A stretch of 64,000 bases of DNA, taken from Theobroma cacao. Taxonomy: Eukaryota > Streptophyta > Magnoliopsida > Malvales > Malvaceae. The position numbers were made by a program, and so were the translations under genes. Every line of letters starts with the position of its first letter. Position 1 is the stretch's first letter. Location: NCBI RefSeq assembly GCF_000208745.1, contig NC_030855.1:20260966-20324965 (forward strand). The letters are read 5' to 3'. The notes under the pieces were generated by a model. The model searched no databases. It was given only the letters and a program-made list of their open reading frames with translations, and had not been told where the DNA came from. Below, piece by piece: positions 12,401 to 23,912 of this stretch.

Positions 12401-14304
12401 TTCATTGGTTGCAGTTTTAGCACATCAAATAAAGCTGTGATTTTTAGTTTCAAATTTTTTATTTATATCTATCATGCTTTCTAGTAATCTTAATAGGTTT
12501 GGGTTTGTTGTTTTTGGATGGGACTGCTGAATTTATCTAGGAAAGTTTTTTCTTTTCTTTTTCCTCTGTTATTTCTCATGATTTTTTCTGTAAAATCACC
12601 ATATGTACAGTTTTGATTCATTAACTTATTTTGGCTGAGCTGGATGAATTGTATTTAGTAAATTCTATAATTTGCATGAATTGCTGTTATTCTAGATTGC
12701 AGTAAAACTCAAATATTTGAATGATTTATTTTTCTAGGAAAGTGGCTTGGTAGCCGGCAGATTCGTTGTAACTGGGCAACAAAGGGTGCTGGTACCAATG
12801 ATGACAAGCAGAGCTCTGATGCCAAAAGTGTGGTGGAACTAACCAATGGCTCATCAGGTGCATCTGTTGTAGCAAAAATCATTATATTTCCTTCAAAAAT
12901 CAAACATTAGCGATAATTATTACTTTGTTCAACGCAAACCTCAGCAATTATTAGACAACTTTTATTCTACCTTTAATGATCTTTAGATTTGTGTCAAATG
13001 GCAAAAGAAACTCACTTCTATTCCCTTGGTATTCAGAGGACGGTAAAGAGACAACCAATAGTGAGGCTCCTGAGAATAATCCTCAATATACTACTGTTTA
13101 TGTGGGCAATCTTGCTCCAGAGGCAAGTAGCTATCTCCAATAGCTCCTCTATTTATTATTTTCCATATGCAAGTTAATACTGAAATGAGTGTTACAAAGC
13201 ATTGTGAGCTTACTTTAAGTAGGACAAGTGAAATGGTATTTCTTTAGTACTTCTAGGTAAATCTAGTATTTCTAGATGCATGTAGAACACTCAAAAAACT
13301 TTAGAAAACTTTAGTTGTTTTTTCTTTGTTAAATTCACTAGAGTAAAAAGAACAATTGGGCTTTTATGTATCAATTAAAGCTTCACAACTGATGATGGTA
13401 TGAGCTTGATCCAGCTGTCTACTATTTGAACCCTGAGAACTCCCATCTAATAAAATTTTGAAAGCTGCAGTTATTTTGTTCAGTAAAGGAGCATGCTAGG
13501 TTCTCCAATAAAACCAATTATGTTGATTCATGCAGGTCAACCAACTTGAACTCCACCGCCACTTCCATGCTCTTGGTGCTGGGGTGATTGAGGAGGTTCG
13601 AATCCAGCGTGATAAAGGCTTTGGTTTTGTGAGATACAGTACTCATACTGAGGCAGCTTTGGCTATTCAGATGGGGAACACTCAGTCGTTTCTCTGTGGC
13701 AAGCAAATTAAGGTTTGTCCTCTGCTTTTGGTCAAAATGGGACTTCATTCTCTTTTTGAGAAATAAATATGTAACATAATGTGTGTTAGTGAAGTTTCGG
13801 AGGATATTTTGGGAATTCTTTGCACAGTTATTATGTACCTCGAATCATTGACCTGTAAATATCCCAAAATGATGCAATACATGAGTTGGATGATTGTTAG
13901 GATGGTTGGTGTTGTTAGATTCGGATCTGCTTATGTAAAGATCTTCTAGTTGTAGTTCCAACTCCATTCATATTTTAATTCCTTGGATTATGAGAAATTG
14001 ACATCTTAATTTGTTTGTGTAGTGCTCTTGGGGCAGTAAGCCTACACCACCAGGGACAAGTTCAACTCCACTTCCCCCACCTGCAGCTGCACCTTTACCC
14101 GGCCTTTCAGCCACAGACCTTTTAGCTTATGAGCGACAACTTGCCATGAGCAAAATGGGTGTTCATGCCCTAATGCATCCCCAGGGACAGCATCCTCTTA
14201 AGCAGGCAGCAATGGGAGTGGGTGCTGCTGGAGCAAGCCAGGCTATATATGATGGTGGGTTCCAGAATGTTGCTGCTGCCCAGCAGCTAATGTACTATCA
14301 GTAA
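9446..14304 (+). CDS. UBP1: Oligouridylate-binding protein UBP1 (TIA-1-like, three RRMs)
   Basis: Twelve exons join into 421 aa: 9446-9547, 10878-10939, 11307-11409, 11563-11639, 11715-11776, 11882-11969, 12156-12231, 12329-12359, 12738-12857, 13037-13122, 13536-13712 and 14023-14304. The N terminus is a glutamine-rich tract. RRM1 has RNP2 VYVGNI (55-60) and RNP1 at 90-97; RRM2 has IFVGDL (140-145) and RGFGFVSF (179-186); RRM3 has VYVGNL (261-266) and KGFGFVRY (296-303). Length and domain order match plant UBP1A/B/C, nuclear and stress-granule proteins that bind U-rich introns and 3' UTRs. Intron 1 is 1.3 kb. Intron 10 starts with GC instead of GT. The start is the first ATG after a pyrimidine-rich leader. 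The gene converges with FLU. Confidence 0.95.
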
Positions 14305-15270
14305 TAAAAAAAGAGTTTGTGTGGTGGTAATATCCTTATTCCCTGCATTTGCAGGTTTTATTTGAGTTCTAAACAAAACATTTAGGAGGCTTTTTTAATG
14401 TATTTTCCTTTTTTAGCAGTGAGGTTGCAACCTGCTTTTATCTATAGCATATGTTTGCCGATTGTATCAATATTTTACATATTTCCGGATTTTATTTGAG
14501 CCCTAAACGGCTAGGAAGCTTTTTAATGTATTTTCTCCTATATATTTCAGACGGTTGCTGCCCCAAGGGATATATAAGCATATTTGCAGCTCTCTGTTTG
14601 ATATTTTGTTCTTTGTGGTCTTAATTATTTGATGGAAGATTTGTTTCCATATTTATGGTTAATAATCATGATGTATAGGGCTAGTACAATTTGGCAATGC
14701 TAAATTCTTGTGGCCAAGATATTTTCTTCCCCTTTCTTTGTCCAATCCTAATCCGTGATTCTCTGTCGGTTAACGGTTGAGAAGAATGAGATTGGAAAAC
14801 AAGGCTCCGTGATTGGTTATGTTGGTTACTTCAGATTAAATTATTTTTGATCTATTGGGTTTCATGGCGCTGGCCACTGGCATACAGAACGGCATTGATG
14901 GCAGTATTTATTTATTGCATTAAAGAGAAGAAGCGTTCCACCTCTGCAGATGGGAAGTGCCCATCAGTCACAACGCATGGTTCGACCAAATTATCATTAA
15001 ACAATCTCAGTATCTGCAAGCATCATGGACGCTAAAGACGCGAGAAAAGGAGAGAATAAAAGAATGGTAAGAAGAGGGGAACGGAATGTTACAACACATG
15101 ATCCAACCAAGGAATGGTTAAGTCCACAATTTCAGTCTCGGCAACTAACAAAAGCAATATTATGGTGGGAGACAAAGGCCAAAAAGGGAAGGTTATATCC
15201 GCAACCTGTCTGCAATCTCTACAACCATTTAGATTACATTAAAGGCAGAACCATGGAATATGCAGCTTCA
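14305..15270. other. Convergent intergenic region (UBP1 and FLU 3' ends)
   Basis: About 970 bp separates the UBP1 stop codon from the FLU stop codon, so both 3' UTRs must end here. Two similar GT/TTTATTTGAG-type segments at about 14355 and 14490 form a short internal direct repeat. No gene was recognised; open frames at 14847-15035 and 15025-15414 are chance or antisense to FLU. Confidence 0.5.
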
Positions 15271-17814
15271 TTAGTCTGTTTCCAACCTAGCAATATATTT
15301 GTCATAGAATTTCCCTGCTTTCTCAAGGTCTCCAAGCTCGGTGTAGCAATCAGCAATTGCTCCATAAGCTTCTGTGTTTCCAGAGTCCTCCCCTTCTCGC
15401 TCAGAGATTGCTAAAACCATTGAGTGGTATTTAATGGCTTCTCGATATTTACCTTGCCTCTGCAATGATGCACCTGAATAGAGCAACCTTAAGTTAAGGA
15501 CTCTTATAATTGATGTTAAACTTTATGGAGACTGACTCCAGGTTTAAGATCCAGGCAATAAGAAAAGAAAAATTTTAGGTTTCAATAGATTGCACAGCTC
15601 TCCAAACATAACCACATTACAATCACATATAGTCCAAGCAAGTTTAAAGGCTTTATAATTTCCTCCCTTTATGCTTTGTTAATGCTACTTCAATTCATAA
15701 ACTGACTTGGGATTTCTTCATTGCAAACTATATGGTTCACAATGGAAGCACTTCTTTGAGCATTTTAAATCTTTATGCACAGATTCAAGGCAATGCCATA
15801 AGGTATCGTAAGACTTATTCATCTTTTGTCACTTGGTTTGACTTAAACCATAATAACCATATATTACTAAATCAGAGATGGAGACAAGATGGGCAAGCAA
15901 AGAGATGCAGACCTAAACCCCTCGCAGCCTTCTTCTCCTCAATAGGATCTTTTAGACTTTGAGCAAGCTCCAGGGCTGTCTTAAACTCAGGAAAAGCCTT
16001 CTCAGGTTCTTGATTTCTTAAAAAAATTTTCCCAGTCTTCAATCGAGAAATTAACTCTTCCTTCCTTGGATCAACAATCACTTCATTTTCAGATATTCTA
16101 CCGACAGGAGTATAACTCAGGCTGGGAGCATATGACTCTATTTTAGCCTGCCTTCTTAAAGCAGCATTTATCTGGCGCAGCTGCTCATTTAGTCGCTGCA
16201 ATTCCCCTCTCCTCTGCCGTGCAAGCAATCCTGAGGTACAAGATATGGATTATCAGGGAAATAATAATTTGTGCTACATGCTTTTCAATGAAATTTTCAT
16301 GGACATCTGCATCAATTATTTTCAAAAGGGTGAATAATAAAAGAAAGGAGATGGAACAACTAAATCCAACATGATTTAGAACAAGACATGGGGAGTTTAT
16401 TTCCATTAGTTATAAAGACTGCTCAGAATGAATTCCAGGATTTAGAAGGGGCAATTGTACTTTTAGATAGCAAAACAAATTGGTATTCCAAACTGACAAC
16501 AGGTATCCTACTTCTATGCTTCTGCGAACTGAGACATATTTTCAACTGTGAGTTAGCCATTTAGAATCTCTTCTACATGAATCTGTGTCAAGAGTATTTT
16601 TGGTCTAACAATTTCTTCAAGAACATCATAGAAAATCTGAATTCAATTGCTGACTCGTCATTGTTTGTTCATTTGCAAAGCACTCAGAGTTGTATTATGC
16701 ACCAGAACTAAAATCGACCAAAAGTACAAAAGATACCTCCAACTGTGGCACCAATAAGGGCTACAAATAGCAGTAAAGGCATGTTGAAAAAGGAGTTATC
16801 AGCCTCACACGTTTCTGCCAGGGCTTTCAAAGGAGCAGTAAATATCAAAATGTTGGCAGCAAGAAATGCTGTTACTGGAACTCTTGACCATAATACTCCC
16901 TGCCCCAACAGCAGCTTCAATCAATTAGAACAGTTGATGAAAAATGGAAAAAAATTATTTTCATCTTCAAAGAGTGGCTTGATACACCATAAATTGCCAA
17001 AATTCAAACAAATCCAAGTAATTTAAGGCATATGTGCATCTTTCTTGGATTTCAAACATAGAAATTTAAGCATTCTATAAATCTTATCATGTCCAAATTA
17101 TAGATATTCTCAAGTGTGGACATGAAGATGAGGCTCACAATAATATCAAAATAAACTTAAAATAAGAAGCTAACTAGCTTAGTCTTAGTAACCATAAGTA
17201 GAAATAATAATAATAATAGCTCAAAAGCTGTCCAGAGGACTCACCATCATACCTCAAGAGCAGATAACTGTTGCAAAAATACATCATAATCTGACGAAAT
17301 GCAATCCAAGACCCGGTTTCCCTCTGACTTTTGGCAATGGAGTAAGGACTGTTTACCCCTTTCTCGCAACAAATGACGAAGCCCAACTGGTCCATTAATA
17401 TCTTTAAAGGATGGTCTAAAATTTTCTACTTTACACATAAAAGATGCTACCTTCCCTGTTTTCAGTCATCAAATTTAACCCCAAAATTAGTATACATAAT
17501 AGTTTACTCCACCATCAATTCAATTCTATTAGTAAACCATTTCCATTTTTCATTTGATACGTATTCCATCCATTTAAATCCCATTTCAGGGGACCTTAAA
17601 GTTAAATTTCCAGACCTCACATTTATCTCCAATTTTCAATCAAAATTATTTTTTTTTTTATAAAATACAGGAAAATGACATATTCTGCTAAATAAAGAGG
17701 AACCCAAAGCTTACACTGCAGAAAAAGTAAAAAGAAAAAATACAAATGGGAAGCGGAAGAGAGCACTGACCGGGAAACTGGGGTTTGGCGTAGGATGGGG
17801 ATGGAACAGAGCAT
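15271..17814 (-). CDS. FLU: FLU (FLUORESCENT IN BLUE LIGHT), chloroplast TPR protein
   Basis: Minus-strand exons are 17771-17814, 17253-17415, 16737-16899, 15913-16230 and 15271-15473, giving about 296 aa. FLU is a negative regulator of tetrapyrrole synthesis: it sits on chloroplast membranes and shuts off glutamyl-tRNA reductase in the dark. The sequence shows an N-terminal transit-type region, hydrophobic segments around residues 77-94 and 107-122, a basic coiled-coil stretch with LARQRRGELQ, then TPR repeats ending in GDLEKAGKFYDKYIARLETD. I chose the ATG at 17814; the open frame extends upstream but without another ATG. Exon 3 may instead begin at 16914, adding five residues (LLLGQ). Identity is strong from the coiled-coil/TPR part; the first exon is less certain. 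Confidence 0.9.
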
Positions 17815-17891
17815 GGGCGGGTAAGGAAGCAAGCGCAATGTATTATCACTCCCATTGCTTTGGATAAAAGTTGGATTCTCCACAGCCAAGT

Positions 17892-17901
17892 TTATTATAT
17901 A
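17892..17901 (-). promoter_or_regulatory. Probable TATA box of FLU
   Basis: On the minus strand the sequence reads TATATAATAA about 80 bp before the chosen ATG. That leaves room for only a short leader of about 50 nt. The left edge of the segmental duplication lies just 90 bp further upstream (17989). Confidence 0.45.
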
Positions 17902-18566
17902 GGAGTGTGCCCACTGGCGGGCATATATGACCTTGGAACTTATAAAAAACTACACTTATGCCATTCAATTATTTTCTTTAACTGAAAGTGTTATTTAAAT
18001 GGCGAAATATTCTTGGATTTTATAGGGTTTTTTGCACTATTTTTGTAATTAGCTCTGCTTATTGTGGGTGCAAATTAACAAACCGTTAAGCCAAATTCCA
18101 ATGGACAAAAAGCTCAAACTCTAATCAGGTGGCGACCCTGTCTAGTAGTACTATAGGTCCAAAACCTTGTTCTAACAGAAGCCTGGAATATCATTCTTCT
18201 AGAAAACAGCTAAGAAGTTGTTCAACTACGGGCACAAATCTGCTGGTGATTTCTATCTTTAGACATTATCAAGGTTTGACAAAGTAGCTGAATTCAGCAT
18301 ACGGATTCAATATGGCACTGCCCATATCTTAAACAAGGGGAAGCAAAATGACAATTCAGAAATGGGAATTCTCTGGTCAAGAAGAAGACATAAGAGGAAA
18401 AGATTATTTGTTTATGAGAAAATTTAATTCATTCTTTGGGATATGAGGCGCCACCCCAATGCCAAGAAGAAAGGAAAAAAGAGCTTCAAACACTTATTAC
18501 AACAAGAAGCAAGCTGCAACCTTAATGTTAACTACCCTATACTACTGTACAGAGTCACTTGGTAGG
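17902..18566. other. FLU upstream DNA and DUF4220 copy 1 3' flank
   Basis: From 17989 onward this matches 48804-49385 closely, apart from short indels. It is therefore the left edge of duplication copy 1 and includes the presumed 3' UTR of the DUF4220 gene. No other gene seen. Confidence 0.6.
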
Positions 18567-20730
18567 CTATTTGGCAGTCAGCCAGGTAATGTCACGCGGT
18601 TGTGGTATTTGGAAGTGATCAGTTAAGCCCAAGTGTGCCATCAGAAGCCACACATGGGTTAGAAGCTGTCCTCCTCGCCTCAGATGTTGCCTGTGCTGAC
18701 TTCCTTCGCAATGACTTGCAGCATGAGCAAGCATTTCCACCCAAGTATCAGCAATTAAGCTCCATTTCTGCCATTAACATAGTAGTAATAAATTCACGAA
18801 TGTGATCTTGAGCTCCAGGAGGGGGAGAGTAGGGAGTGAAGAAGAATAAGAAGGGATTAGTTTTTGTTACCTCTTCCTTATTTGATATTTCATTCAAACT
18901 TCTAGCAAGCCCCCTTCCATCAGATAACATAGATTTCCCTGCTCTATACCTCGTTCCGAGCAATTCTAATCCCACAGCAGCTTTAACCAACTTATCATAT
19001 ACATCGGTTTTGTCTTTGTGTGGCTCTGGTGTATTGCAAAAATCAATGACTTCGGCGCAAGTGTCTTCAATTAGAATATCACCAAGCCCAGCTGGTAACA
19101 TGGAAGGATAGTTAACAAGCAAATGCAGCATATACCTTGACATGAGAATGCTGATTTCACGCTTCGATTGAGTGGTCTCTATAGTTTCCTCGAAGTAGTA
19201 GCAGATGTCGGTAGCAATGTGCCATGTCAGAATTCTCTCATCAAATCCTTTCTCCACACTCCATTTAAGCTCACCGTGACCATAAATTTCCACCGCAAAT
19301 ATTTGTCTGCCTGCCTCCTGCGTGTCATAGACTGTTGCTTTAGCTTTAAGTCTCTCCTTGAGATACTTGAATATCCATTCCTTTAAGCTGTTGGATATCA
19401 CCTCCTTAGTTACATATCTCTCCTTTTCTTGCTTTTCCACAAAGCCTAAGAACTTGAAGAGTTTCAGAATTCTATGGAGAAAGTGGGGTTTTACTTGACT
19501 TAGGATTGGATCGTAAATCATTGGTTTTTCTCTAAGCGCAAAGCTTAGCAGATTGTATTGAGCCATGGAATTTGACCACCTAGGATTGCTAAATAATCGG
19601 ACAGAAGTAATGGCTCTCAAGACAGACGTCTTTTTAAGCAAGCTCAACCACACAACAGTCCAATCTGAGAAAAGAATGACCAGTGCTGCATATATGTCAA
19701 GCACAATAGCCACTACCAGCAATAGGAAGGTTATGACAAGGTCAGCCTTTTTATACTTGTGCTTATCATCAGCCAAAGAGAAAAGGACTAATACAATGCA
19801 GGTAAGTGATAAATTGATGCAACGCAAGCTAAGGCCCCATCGAGAATAGACCACTGACGCTTTTGTGTAGAGCAAATCAAACATGAATGCAAGCTCCATT
19901 TCAACTACTTCAAAAGCCTTTTGGAAGGACAGATTCTGAAACACCGCTAGGCTGGTGTCTCGATCCCGAGAACTAAGTAGGAGATTCACAAAAATACGCT
20001 TGAATATCTGAAGTAGTCCGTAAGCTTTAAGCAATTCATTGGTTTTGGAGATGGAATTGTCTTCAATGGCAAAGGCCTCCATAGGCAGCTGAATATCAAT
20101 TACTCTGTTTGTATTACATATATATCCCTCTTCTTTTTTCACATTGTACTCCTTAAGCAAATTTGGGTTAGTGGGGCCTGGAAGATCACGACGAGCAAGC
20201 ATGGAACCTTTCATCTGTTCGCTGCTTGCGGAACGTAGGACCCAGGTCCTTTCTACATACTTGCTGAGGCCTACAAAGACCATTAAAGTGGACAGAATTG
20301 AAAGGTGAGAGCCTCTCCATGCCATGAGGAAGGTGTAGAATGCGACTCCTGTTTGGAGAGCCATCCCAAGCAGCTGCCTCAACCACAACTCATTGTCTTC
20401 TAAGGAGTACGCAGTGATGGTGTCAGGGCCACCCAAATGTAACAACAGAAATGGTACCCAAAAAACATGTAGTTCAATGTTGGCATCCTGTTCACCATTA
20501 TCACTAGTATCTCCCAGGTCCTTTGAGATAATTCCAAGGGCCATTGTTGCCACAGTGTCTGCAGCTAAGTAAGCCACCCATACAGCAAATCTGACCAAAA
20601 GCTGGAAACTATACTTTCTGCGATTGCCCATGACAATGAGTATTGTCTGAAAGAAGAGGCTAAATAGAACCAGCCCTCGTAGCTGCCAGTCCTTCCATAA
20701 TTCTTTTAAAATTTGAACGAGTGCCTTCAT
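18567..20730 (-). CDS. DUF4220/DUF594 membrane protein, copy 1
   Basis: Two exons, 18871-20730 and 18567-18767, give 686 aa. The intron has donor GAG|GTAACA and acceptor GGCAG|AAATGG, both in phase 0. The N-terminal part has several hydrophobic segments and the DUF4220 signature FLLLHLGGPDTITAYSLEDN. The second exon encodes the conserved DUF594 end (WVEMLAHAASHC, then LLTHVWLLMAHLGLTDHFQI). The family is plant-specific with no agreed function; membership says integral membrane protein, nothing more. Without the short second exon the open frame reads into the intron and yields a false tail of about 40 residues. The copy 2 gene at 49386-51548 has the same structure. Confidence 0.9.
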
Positions 20731-21400
20731 TATTTTCCTCTTATTCTTTGCAAGTCAATCTGCTAACAACTAATATTTATAAACATTAGATTAACCTAAA
20801 AATGTAACATCTTATCAGAAGGGAAGATGACTGAGGCTTTGGTGGGTGGGTAGACTGAACTAACTATTGAAACAAGGATTTCTAGGTTAAATTGGTATGA
20901 AATGCTCCCCTATGAGTGATACAGTGATACTATTTCTCAATAAGCATTGTATTTTGTTCATCAATTAGCAAATCATTGACCTTAAATAACAGAAAACAAA
21001 GAATTGCTCCAAGCAGCCTAAGAAGTAAGAATAGAACACATTATGACAAGTTCAACAAACCAACACATAGAAACAAAGAAGCAACCAAGAATAGATGTTT
21101 CTTTCTTGATGATGGCTGAGGATGCATTCAAAAAGTTGGCTCAAGTCAGAAGCGCAATTAGAAGGTAATATGAAGAGAAGATTAGGTACCTGTGGGAATC
21201 ACTGCTGACACTGCTTTCTGGTCTAATCATCAATGCTCACGCCCCTCCTCAAAGTGGCACCGGGAATTCTAAGCTAAATCTCCAGAGGAAGAGAGAGTGT
21301 AAGAAAAAAAAGATAACTGCGGGTCCATGTGCAAGGGTGCACTGGGAAATTATGTAAACAATGATCACACTTGCTTGCCTTTGACTTCATGTTTGATAAA
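20731..21400. other. DUF4220 copy 1 upstream region with a broken small ORF
   Basis: This aligns with 51549-52250. The small plus-strand frame that is open in copy 2 (51887-52204) is interrupted here: the region corresponding to RRQYEEK reads RR-stop-YEEK near 21163, and an indel lies near 21100. Otherwise promoter DNA of the DUF4220 gene; no other feature recognised. Confidence 0.45.
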
Positions 21401-21525
21401 TTTATATAATATATGTTCTTTTCTACATTGACTGGAAAAGGAAAAAGTATGCAATACCCGACNTTTATATAATATATGTTCTTTTCTACATTGACTGGAA
21501 AAGGAAAAAGTATGCAATACCCGAC
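21401..21525. repeat. Perfect 62 bp direct repeat around a single N (likely assembly artefact)
   Basis: Positions 21401-21462 and 21464-21525 are identical and separated only by an N at 21463. Copy 2 has this sequence once (from about 52250). A perfect repeat around an N is what an unmerged overlap between two contigs looks like. Confidence 0.85.
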
Positions 21526-22535
21526 AATTCTATTTTAATTTTATTATTAAATATTAATTAAGTCATTAATTTTTAATTATAATTTAATTATTTTTAGTTA
21601 TTTTTATAATTAATTTATTTTTAAGTGAGTTAGGATATTTTAAAAGAAATTAGAAGAGACAACTTTTAAAAATTCAAGAGCCTGAAAGTTGAGATAGAAA
21701 TTTAGAAAAGTAAACTGCAATTAATCATTTTGTTTTCTTCCTTACTTTTGTATTTTTCTTGTTACTCTCAATGGTTGAAATTTATATAATGTTATTTGTC
21801 TTTATAATTATAAGTAGCTAATTTTCTTCTTCTAAGATTGCAATTGAATTCATATGTAATCTAAATTTTTAATCTCTTTCTTACTTATCTTTAATGAGAT
21901 TTGAATTGTTTATTTCAATTTGTACTTAATGCTTTTAATTGTCTGATCATCAATTAAATTGATTTAGGAATCTAAACAAACTTGGAAAAGAGAGTTTAGT
22001 GTAGACTAAAATTGGGATAATATTTGATCATATTGATTGATTTATGTATAGGATAGGGATATATCTATATGCCATATATAGCTAGAATTAGAGCCTAAAC
22101 TTATGAGTCTATTTTAATTTCAATTCATATAGAGATAAAGTATCTTGATTAAAACAAATATTTTAATAAGATGAGTTGAGAGACCTTTATAAATAATTGA
22201 GGACTCTACGTTAGCAATTCAACCTATTGAAATAAGTTAAGGAAAAGCGATGAGATTCAGATTAAGTGTGAGGGATATTGTAATCTTAGGGTTGTTTGAT
22301 TTGCTTTTTACCCAATTATCTTGTTACTTTAATTTTTAATTAAATTAGTTTTAGTTGAGTAATTTTTAGTTTAATTAGAATTCAAATTTTAATTATTTGA
22401 ATAAAATTAAATTGTTCTAATTTTAGTACTTAATAAAATTTTAGATCAATTTTCTGTGAGATCAATACTCTACTTGCTTATATACTATTTATTTGATATA
22501 TATACTTGTATAGTAGAATTTTAACTGACAAGTTT
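21526..22535. mobile_element. AT-rich insertion present only in copy 1, possibly an LTR-retrotransposon remnant
   Basis: Copy 2 passes directly from AGTATCCGATGCC to TCATACCCTGAAAAC, whereas copy 1 carries about 1 kb between the matching points. There is no coding frame. The last 100 bp (CTGTGAGATCAATACTC ... CTTGTATAGTAG ... CTGACAAGTTTTT) resembles the LTR end and leader of Athila/Tat Gypsy elements as I remember them. No terminal repeat or TSD was established, so the class is inference. Confidence 0.35.
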
Positions 22536-22804
22536 TTATTCATACCCTAAAAACAATGAAATAAAAGTGAACCTTCCATGGCTTACATTCAGTTGTTGCT
22601 TCGTTGGTTTAAGAGCTATATATCCTTCTTATTTTTATAATTTCTTTTTTTTTTTGGCAATGAATTGTCTCTTCATCTATGAACATGAACGGGATTGAAT
22701 TAAGCCATATTAGATATAGTTGTTTACATGTTGTTGTTTGATGTGGTGTGGATGCGCTTCTCCTAGCCACAACTAAAAATTCTTATCTTACAACATGGTA
22801 TAAC

Positions 22805-23313
22805 TGAAGAAACTTTAAGAAAAAAGGAGAGGGAGAGAAAGAAGTTAAGAGAGATAGTAAACAAGAAAGGAAGAGGAAAACAAACGTATAAGTTTTTGTA
22901 TTTTTTTTACTTGAGAACTTAGTTGGTTCTCCTCTCTTTAAATAGGTTACAAATTATGTTATATAAGGAAACTTTGTCTAACAATAGGGAGAGATTACAG
23001 GATTTATACACAAAATTGGTGCAACGTCTCTTTACAAGAATATTACAACACATGCTGCTATTCTTGCTGCTGATCTGCTGCCATGTCTGTTGCTGATTTG
23101 CTGCTGGTTTGGTGCTGATCTGCTACCATGTTTGTTGCTGAATTAATGTTGGTTTGATGTTGATTTGCTGCCATGTTTGTTGCTGATTTGTTGTTGGTTT
23201 GGTGCTAATCTGTTGCCATGTTTGTTGCTGAATTACTGTTGGTTTGGTGAGTAATTTGTTGCTGGTTTATGGGAGATTTATTGTTGATCTGTAGGAGATG
23301 ATGGTGTTCTACA
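22805..23313 (-). repeat. Copia 3' LTR (left copy, 509 bp)
   Basis: Bounded by TG...CA and nearly identical to 28092-28559. It is about 41 bp longer, apparently because of one extra unit in the internal minisatellite of GCTGATCTGCTGCCATG-type repeats (about 23050-23300). Confidence 0.93.
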
Positions 23314-23339
23314 CTCCCCCTCAAACTTGACATGGATGG

Positions 23340-23909
23340 AGACCATAGTCCAAGTTTGCCACGAAATGCTTCAAAAGTGTTCCGAGGTAATGCCTTAGTG
23401 AGAATGTCTGCTACTTGTAACTTGGAAGGAATAAACTTGGTTTCAAGAGATCCTAAGGCCACCTTTTCTCGAACAAAATGATAGTCAATCTCTATATGTT
23501 TTGTTCAAGCATGAAACACGGGATTAATAGTGAGATGAAGGGTAGATAAGTTGTCACAGAAAAGTAAGGCTGGGTGAGCCATATAAAGACCAAGATCACG
23601 CAGTAGGTAGGATAGCCAGCTGAGTTCTGCTGCCGTCGAGGCTAAAGCTCGATATTCAGCTTCAGCACTAGATCAAGCCACAATAGATTGCTTTTTGGAA
23701 CTCCAGGAAATGCAATTACCACTAAGAAAGGTGCAAAAGCCAGTGGTGGATCGTCGTGTGGAAGGACATCCTGCCCAATCTGCATCTGAATAAGCACAAA
23801 AAACTAAAGGATTTTGAGATATTAGTTGAATACCAAATGACATAGTGCCCTTAACATATCTAAGAATTCTTTTAACAAGTTGAAAGTGGTATTTAAAGGG
23901 TGAATGCAT
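23340..23909 (-). pseudogene. Copia RNase H domain, broken
   Basis: The minus-strand frame 23673-23909 contains YSDADWAGCPSTRRSTTGFC, the standard start of the Copia RNase H. A stop splits it from the following conserved part around 23660-23480 and from the end at 23462-23340 (KLQVADILTKALP). Domain identity is clear; the frame is interrupted by at least two stops. Confidence 0.85.
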
Positions 23910-23912
23910 AAA

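Noticed and set aside
17623..17889. Upstream extension of FLU beginning MAVENP
   Set aside because: The first codon is TTG in the genome, so this is not a normal start; the ATG at 17814 is preferred and the downstream half of the frame is intron.
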